Of a stretch of 12,588 nucleotides of DNA, positions 1 through 8,108 are shown in pieces. Source of the stretch: Chromera velia. Taxonomy: Eukaryota > Sar > Chromeraceae. The stretch covers positions 1 through 12,588 of the forward strand of contig JAHBMJ010003181.1 of assembly GCA_018398765.1 (NCBI GenBank), written 5' to 3'. Within the stretch, counting starts at the first letter, position 1. Every line of letters begins with the position of its first letter. Position numbers and translations under genes: made by a program. The notes below the pieces were generated by a model. It ran no database searches. It worked only from the letters and a program-made list of their open reading frames with translations, and was not told the origin of the DNA.

Positions 1-42
1 TGACACACTGTTCAACATTTATGTTGAAAAGATGAAGTGTCA
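1..42. repeat. Nested inverted repeat at the window edge
   Basis: TTCAACAT (11-18) and ATGTTGAA (21-28) form a perfect 8 bp stem with a 2-nt loop. TGACAC (1-6) and GTGTCA (37-42) form an outer 6 bp pairing around it. The repeat may continue left of the window, so it could be the end of a larger element. No function can be assigned from this piece. Confidence 0.5.
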
Positions 43-242
43 CTGAGCCAACATGAGACGACAATGAAGCTCGACTTGAAAAGCAGAGAGCTGCATTGCG
101 ATGCATGCATGAGGCTTTGCACGAACATTTTCTGCGCGCGTTGCGTGGCCCTCAAAATGGAGCCGGTTAGGGACGCGTTGTGTGCACGGCGCGCCGGTGC
201 ATGTGCGCTCGCGGGCCTGCCCATGCATATCGCCGCGCAACC

Positions 243-257
243 GGCCGCCTGGCGGCC
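243..257. repeat. GC-rich 15 bp palindrome
   Basis: GGCCGCC (243-249) and GGCGGCC (251-257) are perfect reverse complements around a single T. It lies in a GC-rich patch (about 170-290) that also holds the 8 bp palindrome GGCGCGCC at 188-195. The patch differs in base composition from the AT-rich DNA further right. No gene is recognised here. Confidence 0.5.
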
Positions 258-300
258 ACAGCCTTGCAGACCGCCTGGGGAAGGTCGAAAGTAAAGCCCC

Positions 301-339
301 AGGCAGCCCGAAAGGGCTGCCTAGGGTCAGCCTAGGCAG
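301..339. other. Two overlapping, mutually exclusive hairpins
   Basis: Hairpin 1 has a 9 bp stem, AGGCAGCCC (301-309) with GGGCTGCCT (314-322), closed by a GAAA tetraloop of the GNRA class. Hairpin 2 also has a 9 bp stem, CTGCCTAGG (317-325) with CCTAGGCAG (331-339), and a 5-nt loop. They share bases 317-322, so only one can form at a time in a single strand. This geometry recalls structured RNA, but I see no flanking gene, promoter or known RNA family. It may instead be the fold-back core of a small non-autonomous repeat. Confidence 0.5.
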
Positions 340-390
340 TCATTTTCCAGGTTTAGACAGCATGAGCGGAGGGCCCAACATGAGTCCTGC

Positions 391-545
391 GAGAACACAC
401 ATATGCATGGAGAAAGACATAGACTCACACACAGATATACACACACAACCACGGATGCACGCTCACATCAGTACAAAATACAGGCACGGAGACAAGCAAA
501 CACAGGTACAAAATGCAAGCACAGACGCATGCACACACAGCTGTA
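391..545. repeat. Degenerate CA-rich low-complexity stretch
   Basis: ACAC and CACA runs recur through the stretch, interleaved with GCACAGA and GCATGCACAC-like words, in the pattern of a decayed (CA)n microsatellite. Open frames across it encode only Thr/His/Gln-rich low-complexity peptide and are not treated as genes. Confidence 0.5.
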
Positions 546-726
546 TCCAGTAAAGTGATGGTGCCCAGCTGCTCAGACGATTTGGCTGCCACGGCCACCA
601 GTATGTCAGACTTTAGGCATGTGGAGGGAGCAAAGAAACCAAGAAAAAATTAGATGGTAAAGCATTCTGGACATCGATAAGCGAATGTATGCATGCTAAT
701 TAGCCATATTACATCATATTAATATT
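546..726. other. Unassigned unique sequence
   Basis: No open frame of note, RNA gene or repeat was recognised. Composition shifts from mixed to AT-rich toward the microsatellite that follows. Confidence 0.4.
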
Positions 727-734
727 AATATATG

Positions 735-770
<36 letters not shown>
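727..770. repeat. (TA)n(CA)n compound microsatellite
   Basis: An alternating TA run (about 735-758) passes directly into a CA run (about 758-770). Both are simple dinucleotide repeats, likely length-polymorphic, and the TA part is self-complementary. Confidence 0.9.
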
Positions 771-812
771 GAATTATTTAATAATAGTACGTATCGATAT
801 AACATTGATCAC

Positions 813-970
813 TGAGGCACGCGCAGGTCGATACGGCAAGTAACATCATTGACGCACGCCAGTCTATACGGCAAGTAACATCATATTGACGCACGCCAGC
901 TTATGATAAGTAATATCACATTGATGCAGTGCCACGCCGCGGTTTATGGCAAGTAACATCATGTATTATT
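813..970. repeat. Four-copy tandem repeat of ~39 bp
   Basis: The motif GGCAAGTAACATCAT, or a close variant, recurs at about 835, 870, 905 and 948. Each is preceded by a GCACGC-CAG-like block and followed by ATTGA. Unit lengths are roughly 35-48 bp because of small indels. A partial relic may start near 791 (TATCGATATAACATTGA). It is non-coding in appearance. Confidence 0.75.
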
Positions 971-1016
971 GACCTACCGAGCCCCGTGGTTTCGGCATGC
1001 ATGCCTGCATGACACA

Positions 1017-1440
1017 CACGAAAGAAAGAAAGAAAGAAAGAAAGACAGACAGACAGACAGAAAGAAAGAAAGAAACAAAGAAAAAAAATCTTAGAAAGAA
1101 AGAAAGAAAGAGGGAGAGGGAGAGAGAGAGGGAGAAGAAGAAAGGAAAAAATGAAGGAAGAAAGGAAGAAAGGAAGAAAAAAAGAAAGAAAGAAAGAAAG
1201 ACGAAGGCAGGAAAGAAAGGAGGAAGGAAAGATGGAAGGAAGGAACAAAGAAAAAAAGAAAGAAAGAAAGAAAGAAAAAAAGAAAGAAAGATAGAAAGGG
1301 AGGGTAGGAGGAAGGCAGAAAGATAGAAAGGGAATCGAAGGAAAGGAAAGGAAAGAAAGGATAAAACGAAAGGAAAAAGGAAGGAAGCTCTTAAAAATGA
1401 AAGGGAAGAGAATATAAAGAAAGACAGAAAGAAAGAAAGT
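1017..1440. repeat. Long polypurine (GAAA/GGAA) tract
   Basis: The plus strand is almost entirely A and G for over 400 bp. It begins with perfect (GAAA)n, a short (GACA)n stretch and then mixed GAAA, GGAA, GAGA and GAAG runs, interrupted by rare pyrimidines such as the CTT near 1090. The Lys/Arg/Glu-rich frame on the plus strand and the Phe/Leu/Ser-rich frame on the minus strand simply translate the microsatellite and are not genes. Parts are mirror-symmetric, so triplex (H-DNA) formation is possible in principle. Confidence 0.9.
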
Positions 1441-1615
1441 AGGGACGGAGGGCTTCCAAGAGAGGAATGTGTAGGGAGCTTCTCAGGGTCTCAGAGGAGG
1501 AAAAACCGCAAAATTGAGTGAGGGAGAAAGGCGGGGAGTAAGAAAGAAGAAGAAGGAGGGGGTTTTGGAGATGGGAGGAAATGGGGAAGGACGGGGGAAT
1601 AGAACAAACAAAAAC
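1441..1615. other. Purine-rich flank of the microsatellite
   Basis: G and A dominate on the plus strand (GGAGGAAA, GAAGAAGAAGGAGGGGG), but unique words are interspersed, as in a decayed extension of the tract to the left. No gene is recognised. Confidence 0.45.
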
Positions 1616-2307
1616 TAGAAAAAAAAAAACATACACAACATATTTTAATCGAAGTGTGCTTCTTTTTGTATCATTGCAGGCCAATCAACGTCTTCAATTT
1701 TACGGGAAGCGCCGCATAGCAGGGATTGCCAATAACTGTATGATGTGAGTGTGAGTCGAGGGGCAAGCGGATGCGAGTGCCTCGACCGGCCGCCGCAATC
1801 GGTGTTGCCGCCGCCATGATAAAAGAGTCAGTGCATGTGCGTGCGTCGTAGGACTGAGGTTGAAAGGGAGCACGCACGTCGTTATATGCATTTTAGCCAC
1901 ATAAATCACTAGTCGCGTTTCTATTGTCTATTACATGAGAGCATGAGATTAGACTGATAGCAAGCCAGATGCTGGAAACACAAACAGCAACGGTCTTTCC
2001 GACTGATAGACCTTTTACTGCCTAGACCACGTACACGTTATAGGGGTACCACAGTATATATGTGTGCTACCAATAGCCATTAGAATTAAAGAGCTCTAGC
2101 TAGAGTTGTAAATATAACAGAAATGTTTTGATCGGTTTTGATTGATGTACATGTAAATACATTTATCACTCAAGACAAATTCAAAAATAAATTGATATAA
2201 AAATTAAAATTTTGTTACTATACATAGGCTTACTATGCTACGTTTAAAATCTTGTTATAAAATTGCTATTAAAATTGTATAAAATTATTTTATTACTCAT
2301 GTTGCTG
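1616..2307. other. AT-rich sequence with no recognised gene
   Basis: Sequence from about 2080 on is strongly AT-rich with many ATAAAATT-like words. A perfect 12 bp palindrome, CTCTAGCTAGAG, lies at 2094-2105. Short open frames on the minus strand at 1671-1909 have no recognisable motif. I see no RNA gene. Confidence 0.4.
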
Positions 2308-2547
2308 TATATTATCTAGGCGTATCACAGTAAAAAAAAAAAAACTGAAAAGTTGCCTAAATTATTTTTTTATTTTTTGTGCAACATCAAAGCAACAGTT
2401 GATAATAGTTGTGCAACACTCAAACAACACCTATACAACACCTAAACAACAGTTGTTTGCTATGTCCACTGCCTAAAAAAAAAAAAAATTAAGCGAGAAT
2501 TGGCTTTAATTATTTTTTTTTTCTCTGTGATAGGCCTAGTATATTAT
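2308..2547. mobile_element. MITE-like element with 8 bp target-site duplication
   Basis: The element spans 2316-2539 (224 bp). The left end reads CTAGGCGTATCACAG (2316-2330). The right end, read inward from 2539, is CTAGGCCTATCACAG, with one mismatch in 15. The similarity continues loosely into an A-run on each side. It is flanked by perfect direct repeats TATATTAT at 2308-2315 and 2540-2547. There is no coding capacity. The interior has a short array of CAACA-CTCAAA/CTATA/CTAAA-type ~11 bp repeats (about 2415-2455), a CAACAGTTGTTTG dyad and A/T homopolymers. A terminal inverted repeat plus an 8 bp duplication is the structure of a non-autonomous DNA transposon. The 8 bp duplication length suggests the hAT superfamily, but the CTAGGC end is not a textbook hAT terminus, so the family is uncertain. 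Confidence 0.8.
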
Positions 2548-2644
2548 AATATTATAATTTTACGTGGATAGGATATCGTAGGATAAGATTTGTGTTTCAC
2601 TTTATTTCAATTACGTACTAAAACGTAAAAATATGTTTGATATG

Positions 2645-2895
2645 TGTTTGATAAAATGTTAAACATATATTTAAACATAAATTTGAAACATATAAAATTT
2701 TGTTTCAAACAGACTTGAAAAGTTAAAAATCTGTTTGATAAAATTTTAAACATATCTATAAACATAAATTTAAAAGATAAAATTTTGTTTTAAACAAACT
2801 TGAAAAACTAAAAATCTGTTTGATAAAATTTCAAAAATATCTAAACATAAATTTAAAATATAAAATGTTGTTTTAAAAACACCTAAAAAGTTCGG
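2645..2895. repeat. Three-copy AT-rich tandem repeat of ~86 bp
   Basis: TGTTTGATAAAAT starts copies at 2645, 2732 and 2817, giving periods of 87 and 85 bp. Each copy continues with AAACATAAATTT, then TATAAAAT-TTGTTT, then ACTTGAAAA or a decayed form of it. Copy three decays near 2880-2895. The short period, three copies and AT composition point to a diverged minisatellite with no coding function. Confidence 0.75.
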
Positions 2896-3476
2896 ATTAA
2901 AAAGTCAAGTTCGAATCTAAAAAATACTTGAATACTTCCGGTTCTGGTCATTGGTTCATGAACCGAATGAACAGAGACAAGAACTATTGAAACTTTTCTG
3001 AACCAGAAGGAACCCAATCAAAACCGTGAGAACCGGGCTAGAACCATCCAAACCAAGCTTTCAACTGATGATTTAGCTCTCTATGATCGATCAGACTCAT
3101 GTATGATGGTCAATCAGAGTCATGCATGACCAGACAAATGACATAAATGATCTCAGTCAGTCTCAGACGGTTAAATGAAGTAGAATGAATCGAACCGGTC
3201 CCCGCGTGAACGCAAAAACAATGGCCAGACAGATGGAACGAGGTGGGGGCTTAGCTCAAGGCAATAGAGATCCATCTTTTGTTGATGATCGATGCAATAA
3301 AGGGGCATGTATGCGATGAGGCGGACACAAAATGAATGAAGGGCTAAGCTTCGTCAAAAGCAAAAGCAGATAAAGAACGGCTTGTCATGAGACAGTGAGA
3401 GATGCAGAAAACGATTCCTTGCCTCTGATGCCCTCTTAATATATAAACAAAAGAGAGAAACTGAGAGAAACAAACT
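2896..3476. other. Intergenic sequence with small palindromes
   Basis: A perfect 12 bp palindrome, GGTTCATGAACC, is at 2953-2964. It lies in a stretch (about 2940-3060) with repeated GAACC/GGTTC words. A diverged ~22 bp duplication (TCAGACTCATGTATGA, then TCAGAGTCATGCATGA) lies around 3090-3130. A TATATAAA-like word is near 3440 but has no gene that would make it a promoter. Nothing else is recognised. Confidence 0.4.
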
Positions 3477-3530
3477 TTACTTGCCGTGGCCCTTGGTGTC
3501 ATCCTTGAGAAGATGGTCTGAGAGTTGAGA
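3477..3530 (-). other. Possible terminal exon or gene relic (C-terminal 17 codons)
   Basis: On the minus strand, 3530 to 3477 reads SQLSDHLLKDDTKGHGK followed by TAA. It is immediately preceded by CTCTTTAG, which could be a 3' splice acceptor. The codons are GC-rich at the third position (AAG, GAC, ACC, GGC, CAC), unlike the AT-rich surroundings, so this stands out as a possible coding remnant. I cannot name a protein family and found no upstream exon. It could be a real last exon, a relic of a transposed gene, or chance. Confidence 0.2.
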
Positions 3531-4424
3531 CTAAAGAGCTTACACGTCTTGAGACAGCCTTTTAAGAGTCAGAAGAGCAGTCTGACGACAGCTAAATGCA
3601 TAGAAAGTGCATAGAAAGTTGGTTTTTATCGGTTCCAGCCAGTTTAAGTGAGTTTTGTTTTGAGTTTCTGAACCACCCTTCTAGACATTTTGGAACTTTA
3701 CCTGGCACCTAGCAGTTTTCTTGCCAGAACTGAAAAGATTTACAAGCTAGTGACTCTATTTATGTTGCAATGTGGTTCTTTTTGGCTCAAAACCACAAAA
3801 AACATACTTTTAGAGTGTAGGTTTTTGTTTAAAACCGTAGGGAGGGGAGGTTATAATTATTTTTTATTTTTTTAACTTTTTAGTGTCATACCCTAGTCCT
3901 GCCTAGCATCCTGCCCAAAGAAAACCAGACCTGCTGCTTGGTACCATTAATTGCGGTCCCAAGCCAGCCAGTGGTTCCTCCTCTCCTAACCCCCTCAGTA
4001 TGTCAGCGGTTCCCGCGTTGCATCTCATTCCCTCCCACCTCACCCATACCCTAACCATACCACTGACATGCCATGCTGATAACCGCTTTGTCAATCACAG
4101 TGGTCTGTAGCCAGGAGAAAACTTCCTCTTTCGAGCAGTGAGGGAGAAAACCTAGCTTTTCCTCCCCCTTTTCAGCTCTTCCCACTCTCTATTTTCGTTT
4201 AGTCAGTTTCTCCCCTTCCTTTTCTTTCCCACCCTTTCTGAGCAGAACAAGAGCCAGAGAAGGTTTGACAGTCATTTCCAGTCCGGTTTTTTGATATACC
4301 AGCCTGCTTGACTATCACAACCGACCAAAAACTTCCGCTTTGGCATCACGCATTACCCAAAAGGACACCTCAAACCCAGGGTTTGATCTTGTTAAACCCT
4401 AGGTTTCAAAAACAAAATCCTGCG
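3531..4424. other. Unassigned sequence
   Basis: Open frames of about 60 codons on either strand (around 3690-3875 and 3903-4094) have no motif and look like chance. Sequence from about 4140 to 4245 is pyrimidine-rich on the plus strand. Near 4375-4408 there are small dyads, AAACCCAGGGTTT and AAACCCTAGGTTT. They resemble a plant-type telomere word but occur singly. No gene or RNA is supported. Confidence 0.4.
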
Positions 4425-4518
4425 TAACTCAGGATATGACGTCTATTTGTCATATGCTGGGTAACCCAGGATATGATCCTAGGTTACCCAGGATGTGACA
4501 TCAACAAACCCAGCATAT
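4425..4518. repeat. 53 bp imperfect palindrome with three direct repeats
   Basis: Bases 4448-4500 form an inverted repeat centred on 4474. The inner arms, 4457-4472 and 4476-4491, match at 15 of 16 positions. The outer parts match more loosely (TGTCATATG against TGTCACATC when read inward). Overlaid on this, TAACCCAGGATATGA-type words occur as direct repeats at 4425, 4462 and 4484. A further inverted partner of ATATGCTGGGT (4453-4463) is ACCCAGCATAT at about 4508-4518. Such a structure could extrude a cruciform or be the core of a fold-back element. No target duplication was found. Confidence 0.65.
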
Positions 4519-4886
4519 CGATTTCAATCAAACCAAGCATTCATACGCACATGAAAGGAAATAGCACAAACCGACTGACCAGCAAAAAAGGATGCTCCTT
4601 CCACAAGCAGAACAAGGCCACAAACAGCAGGAAGCGTGTCGGACTCGGTGTCGCTGAAGTCGGTTTCCGAATTGCAATTTCGATCTCAAGGTCAAAATAT
4701 GTTGAAATCCTACTTCAATTACAGCAAACGCGCTCCAGATTGCAATTACAGAACGTTTTCTTTATGAAGCCTTTCCTCACTAGAAAGGACTCCCAACCAA
4801 AGGAGGAAAGCTTCTGACAGTTGCGAAGGTCGCTACGGGAGAGCAGACGGCTGGTAGACGGACATTCCGATCTGTTTTTGATTGGG
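4519..4886. other. Unique sequence left of the satellite
   Basis: Two similar words, GAATTGCAATT near 4670 and GATTGCAATTACAG near 4738, are the only internal repeats noticed. Open frames extend from here into the satellite on both strands only because the satellite lacks stop codons. No gene is recognised. Confidence 0.4.
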
Positions 4887-5220
4887 TACAGAGAGAGGGG
4901 TCCTGCCCTTCTCTGTCTGCAAAAAGAAGGATGTACAGAAAGAGGGTCCTGTCCTTCTCTGTCTACAAAGAAGAAAGATGTACAGAGAGATGGGTCTCTA
5001 GCCTTCTCTGTCTGTAAAAAAGAAAGATGTACAGAGAGAGGGGTCCTGCCTTTCTTTGTCTGCAAAGAAGAAAGATGTACAGAGAGAGGGTCCTGCCCTT
5101 CTCTGTCTGAAAAAGAAAGATGTACCAAGAGAGGGGTCTTGCCCTTCTCTGTCTGCAAAGAAGAAAGATATACAGAGAGAGGGGTCCTGCTCTTCTCTGT
5201 CTGCAAAGAAGAAAGATGTA

Positions 5221-6010
5221 CAGAGAGAGGGGTCCTGCCTTTCTCTGTCTGCACAGAAGAAAGATGTACCGAGAGAGGGGTCCTACCCTTCATTGCAAAA
5301 AAGAAACATGTACAGAGAGATGGGTCTCTTGCCCTTCTCTGTCTGCAAAGAAGAAAGATGTACAGAGAGAGGGGTCCTGCCCTTCTCTGTCTGCAAAGAA
5401 GAAAGATGTACAGAGAGAGGGGTCCTGCCTTTCTCTGTCTGCAAAGAAGAAAGATGTAGAGAGAGAGGGGTCCTACCCTTCTCTGTCTGCAAAGAACGAA
5501 GATGTACAGAGAGATGGGTCTCTTGCCCTTCTCTGTCTGCAAAGAAGAAAGACGTGCAGAGAGAGAGGTGCCGCCTTTCTCTGTTTTCAAAGAAGAAAGA
5601 TGTACAGAGAGAGGGTCCTGCCCTTCTCTGTCTGCAAAGAAGAAAGATGTACAGAGAGAGGGTCCTGCCCTTCTCTGTCTGCAAAGAAGAAAGACGTACA
5701 GAGAGAGGGGTCCTGCCCTTCTCTATCTACAAAGAAGAACGATGTACAGAGAGAAGGGTCCTGCCCTTCTCTGTCTGCAAAGAAGAAAGATGTATAGAGA
5801 GAGGGGTCCTGCCCTTCTCTGTCTGCAAAGAACGAAGATGTACAGAGAGAGGGGTCCTGCCCTTCTCTGTCTGTAAAGAAGAACGATGTACAGAAAGAAG
5901 GGTCCTGTCCTTCTCTGTCTGCAAAGAAGAAGATGTACAGAGAGAGGGGTCTTGCGCTTCTTTGTCTGCAAAGAGTGAAGATATATAGAGACAGGGTCCT
6001 GGCCTTCTCT
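5221..6010. repeat. Higher-order repeat block A, copy 1
   Basis: This run of units shares an ordered set of diagnostic variants with 7561-8108. They are GCACAGAAGAAAGATGTACC (5251), the truncated CATTGCAAAAAAG unit (about 5291), the GAGGTGCCGCC unit (about 5565), and a TTGCGCTTCTTTGTCTGC unit followed by AAGAGTGAAGATATATAG (5971). The offset is 2341 bp at the start and 2099 bp at the end, so copy 2 lacks about five units. This is expected from segmental duplication by unequal exchange. Confidence 0.75.
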
Positions 6011-6293
6011 GTCTGTAAAGAAGAAAGATGTACAGAGAGAGGGGTCCTCCCCTTCATTGCAAAAAAGAAAGGTGTACAGAGAGATGGGTCTCTTACCCTT
6101 CTCTGTCTGCAAAGAAGAAAGATGTACAGAGAGAGGGGTGCCGCCTTTCTCTATCTACAAAGAAAGATGTACAGAGAGAGGGGTCCTGCCCTTCTCTGTC
6201 TGCAAAAAGAAGGATGTACAGAAAGAGGGTCCTGCCCTTCTCTGTCTGCAAAGAAGAAAGATGTACAGAGAGATGGGTCCTGCCCTTCTCTGT

Positions 6294-6481
6294 CTGAAGA
6301 AGAAAGATGTACAGACAGAGGTATCTCTGCCCTTCTCTGTCTGCAAAGAAGAAAGATGTACAGAGAGAGGGTCCTGCCCTTCTCTGTCTGAAGAAGAAAG
6401 ATGTACAGACAGAGGTATCTCTGCCCTTCTCTGTCTGCAAAGAAGAAAGATGTACAGAGAGAGGAGTCCTGCCCTTCTCTG
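6294..6481. repeat. Recent two-unit (94 bp) duplication inside the satellite
   Basis: The diagnostic word CTGAAGAAGAAAGATG, followed by TACAGACAGAGGTATCTCTG, appears at 6294 and again at 6388, exactly 94 bp apart. A normal 47 bp unit completes each copy. Near identity of the pair implies a recent local duplication. Confidence 0.75.
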
Positions 6482-6960
6482 TCTGCAAAGAAGAAAGATG
6501 TACAGAGAGAAGGGTCCTGCCCTTCTCTGTCTGCAAAGAATGAAGATGTACAGAGAGAGGGGTCCTGCCCTTCTCTGTCTGCAAAGGAGAAAGATGTACA
6601 GAGAGAGGAGTCTCTGCTCTTCTCTGTCTGCAAAAAAGAAGATGTACAGAGAGATAGGTCCTGCCCTTCTCTTTCTGCAAAGAAGAAAGATGTACAGAGA
6701 GAGGGGTCCTGCCCTTCTCTGTCTGCAAAGAAGAAAGGTGTACAGAGAGAGGGTCCTGCACTTTTCTGTCGGCAAAGAAGAAAGATGTACAGAGAGAGGG
6801 GTCCTGCCCTTCTCTGTATGCAAAGAAGAAGATGTACAGAGAGATGGGTCTCTACCTTTCTCTGTCTGTAAAGAAGAAAGATGCACAGAGAGAGGGTCCT
6901 GCCCTTCCCTGTCTGCAAGGAAGAAAGATGTACAGAGAGAGGGATCCTGGCCTTCTCTGT

Positions 6961-7100
6961 CTGCAAAGAAGAAAATGTACAGAGAGATGGGTCTCTACGC
7001 TTCTCTGTCTGCAAAGAAGAAAGATATACAGAGAGAGGGTCCTACCCTTCTCTGTCTGCAAAGAAGAAACTTTAAGATATACAGAGAGAGGGTCCTGCCC
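6961..7100. repeat. Higher-order repeat block B, copy 1 (copy 2 at 8161-8300)
   Basis: Bases 6961-7080 and 8161-8280 are exactly 1200 bp apart and differ at only about two positions. They share a GAAAATGTAC unit, a CTACGCTTCTCTG variant and a 4-5 bp insertion AACTTTAAGAT that is found nowhere else in the array. Confidence 0.8.
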
Positions 7101-7560
7101 TTCTCGGTCTGCCAAGAAGAAGGATGTACAGAGAGAGGGGTCCTGCCCTTCTCTGTCTGTAAAGACGAAAGGTATACATAGAGAGGGGTCCTGCCCTTCT
7201 CGGTCTGCAAAGAACAAACATGTACAGAGAGAGGTGTTCTGCCCTTCTCTGTCTGCAAAGAAGAAAAATGTATAGAGAGAACAGTCCTGCCCTTCTCTGT
7301 CTGCAAAGAATTAAGAAGATGTAGAGAGAGAGGGTCCTGCCCTTCTCTGTCTGCAAAGAAGAAAGATGTACAGAGAGAGGGGTCCTGCCCTTCTCTATCT
7401 GCAAAAAAGAAATATGTACAGAGAGAGGGGTCCTGCCCTTCTCCGTCTGCAAAGAATGAAGATGTACAGACAGATGGTCTTGCCCTTCTCTATCTGCAAA
7501 GAAGAAATATATACAGAGAGAGGGGTCCTGCCCTTCTCTATCTGCAAAGAAGAAAGATGT

Positions 7561-8108
7561 ACAGAGAGAGGGGTCCTGCCTTTCTCTGTCTGCACAGAAG
7601 AAAGATGTACCGAGAGAGGGGTCCTGCCCTTCATTGCAAAAAAGAAAGATGTACAGAGAGATGGGTCTCTTGCCCTTCTCTGTCTGCAAAGAAGAAAGAT
7701 ATGCAGAGAGAGAGGTGCCGCCTTTCTCTGTTTGCAAAGAAGAAAGATGTACAGAGAGAGGGTCCTGCCCTTCTCTGTCTGCAAAGAAGAAAGATGTACA
7801 GAGAGAGGGTCCTGCCCTTCTCTGTCTGCAAAGAAGAACGATGTACAGAGAGAAGGGTCCTGCCCTTCTCTGTCTGCAAAGAAGAAAGATGTACAGAGAG
7901 AGGAGTCCTGCCCTTCTCTGTCTGCAAAGAACGAAGATGTACAGAGAGAGGGGTCCTCCCCTTCTCTATCTGCAAAGAAGAACGATGTACAGAGAGAAGG
8001 GTCCTGTCCTTCTCTGTCTGCAAAGAAGAAGATGTACAGAGAGAGGGGTCTTGCGCTTCTTTGTCTGCAAAGAGTGAAGATATATAGAGAGAGGGTCCTG
8101 CCCTTCTC
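7561..8108. repeat. Higher-order repeat block A, copy 2
   Basis: It carries the same ordered diagnostic units as 5221-6010. GCACAGAAGAAAGATGTACC is at 7592, the truncated CATTGC unit at about 7631, the GAGGTGCCGCC unit at about 7712 and AAGAGTGAAGATATATAG at 8070. It is about 242 bp shorter than copy 1, consistent with loss of five units. Confidence 0.75.

Noticed and set aside
64-294. 76-codon frame with a CX2C-X9-CX2C-like cysteine pattern (HCDACMRLC...FCARC)
   Set aside because: The spacing resembles a zinc-binding motif, but the rest is compositionally odd, Ala/Cys/Arg-rich and unlike any family I know. One short frame in GC-rich DNA is weak evidence.
997-1326. Lys/Arg/Glu-rich frame on plus and Phe/Leu/Ser-rich frame on minus
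   Set aside because: Both are direct translations of the GAAA-type microsatellite.
4375-4408. AAACCCT/AGGGTTT words suggesting an interstitial telomere
   Set aside because: Only one unit is present at each site, with no tandem run, so it is better seen as part of the local dyad symmetry.
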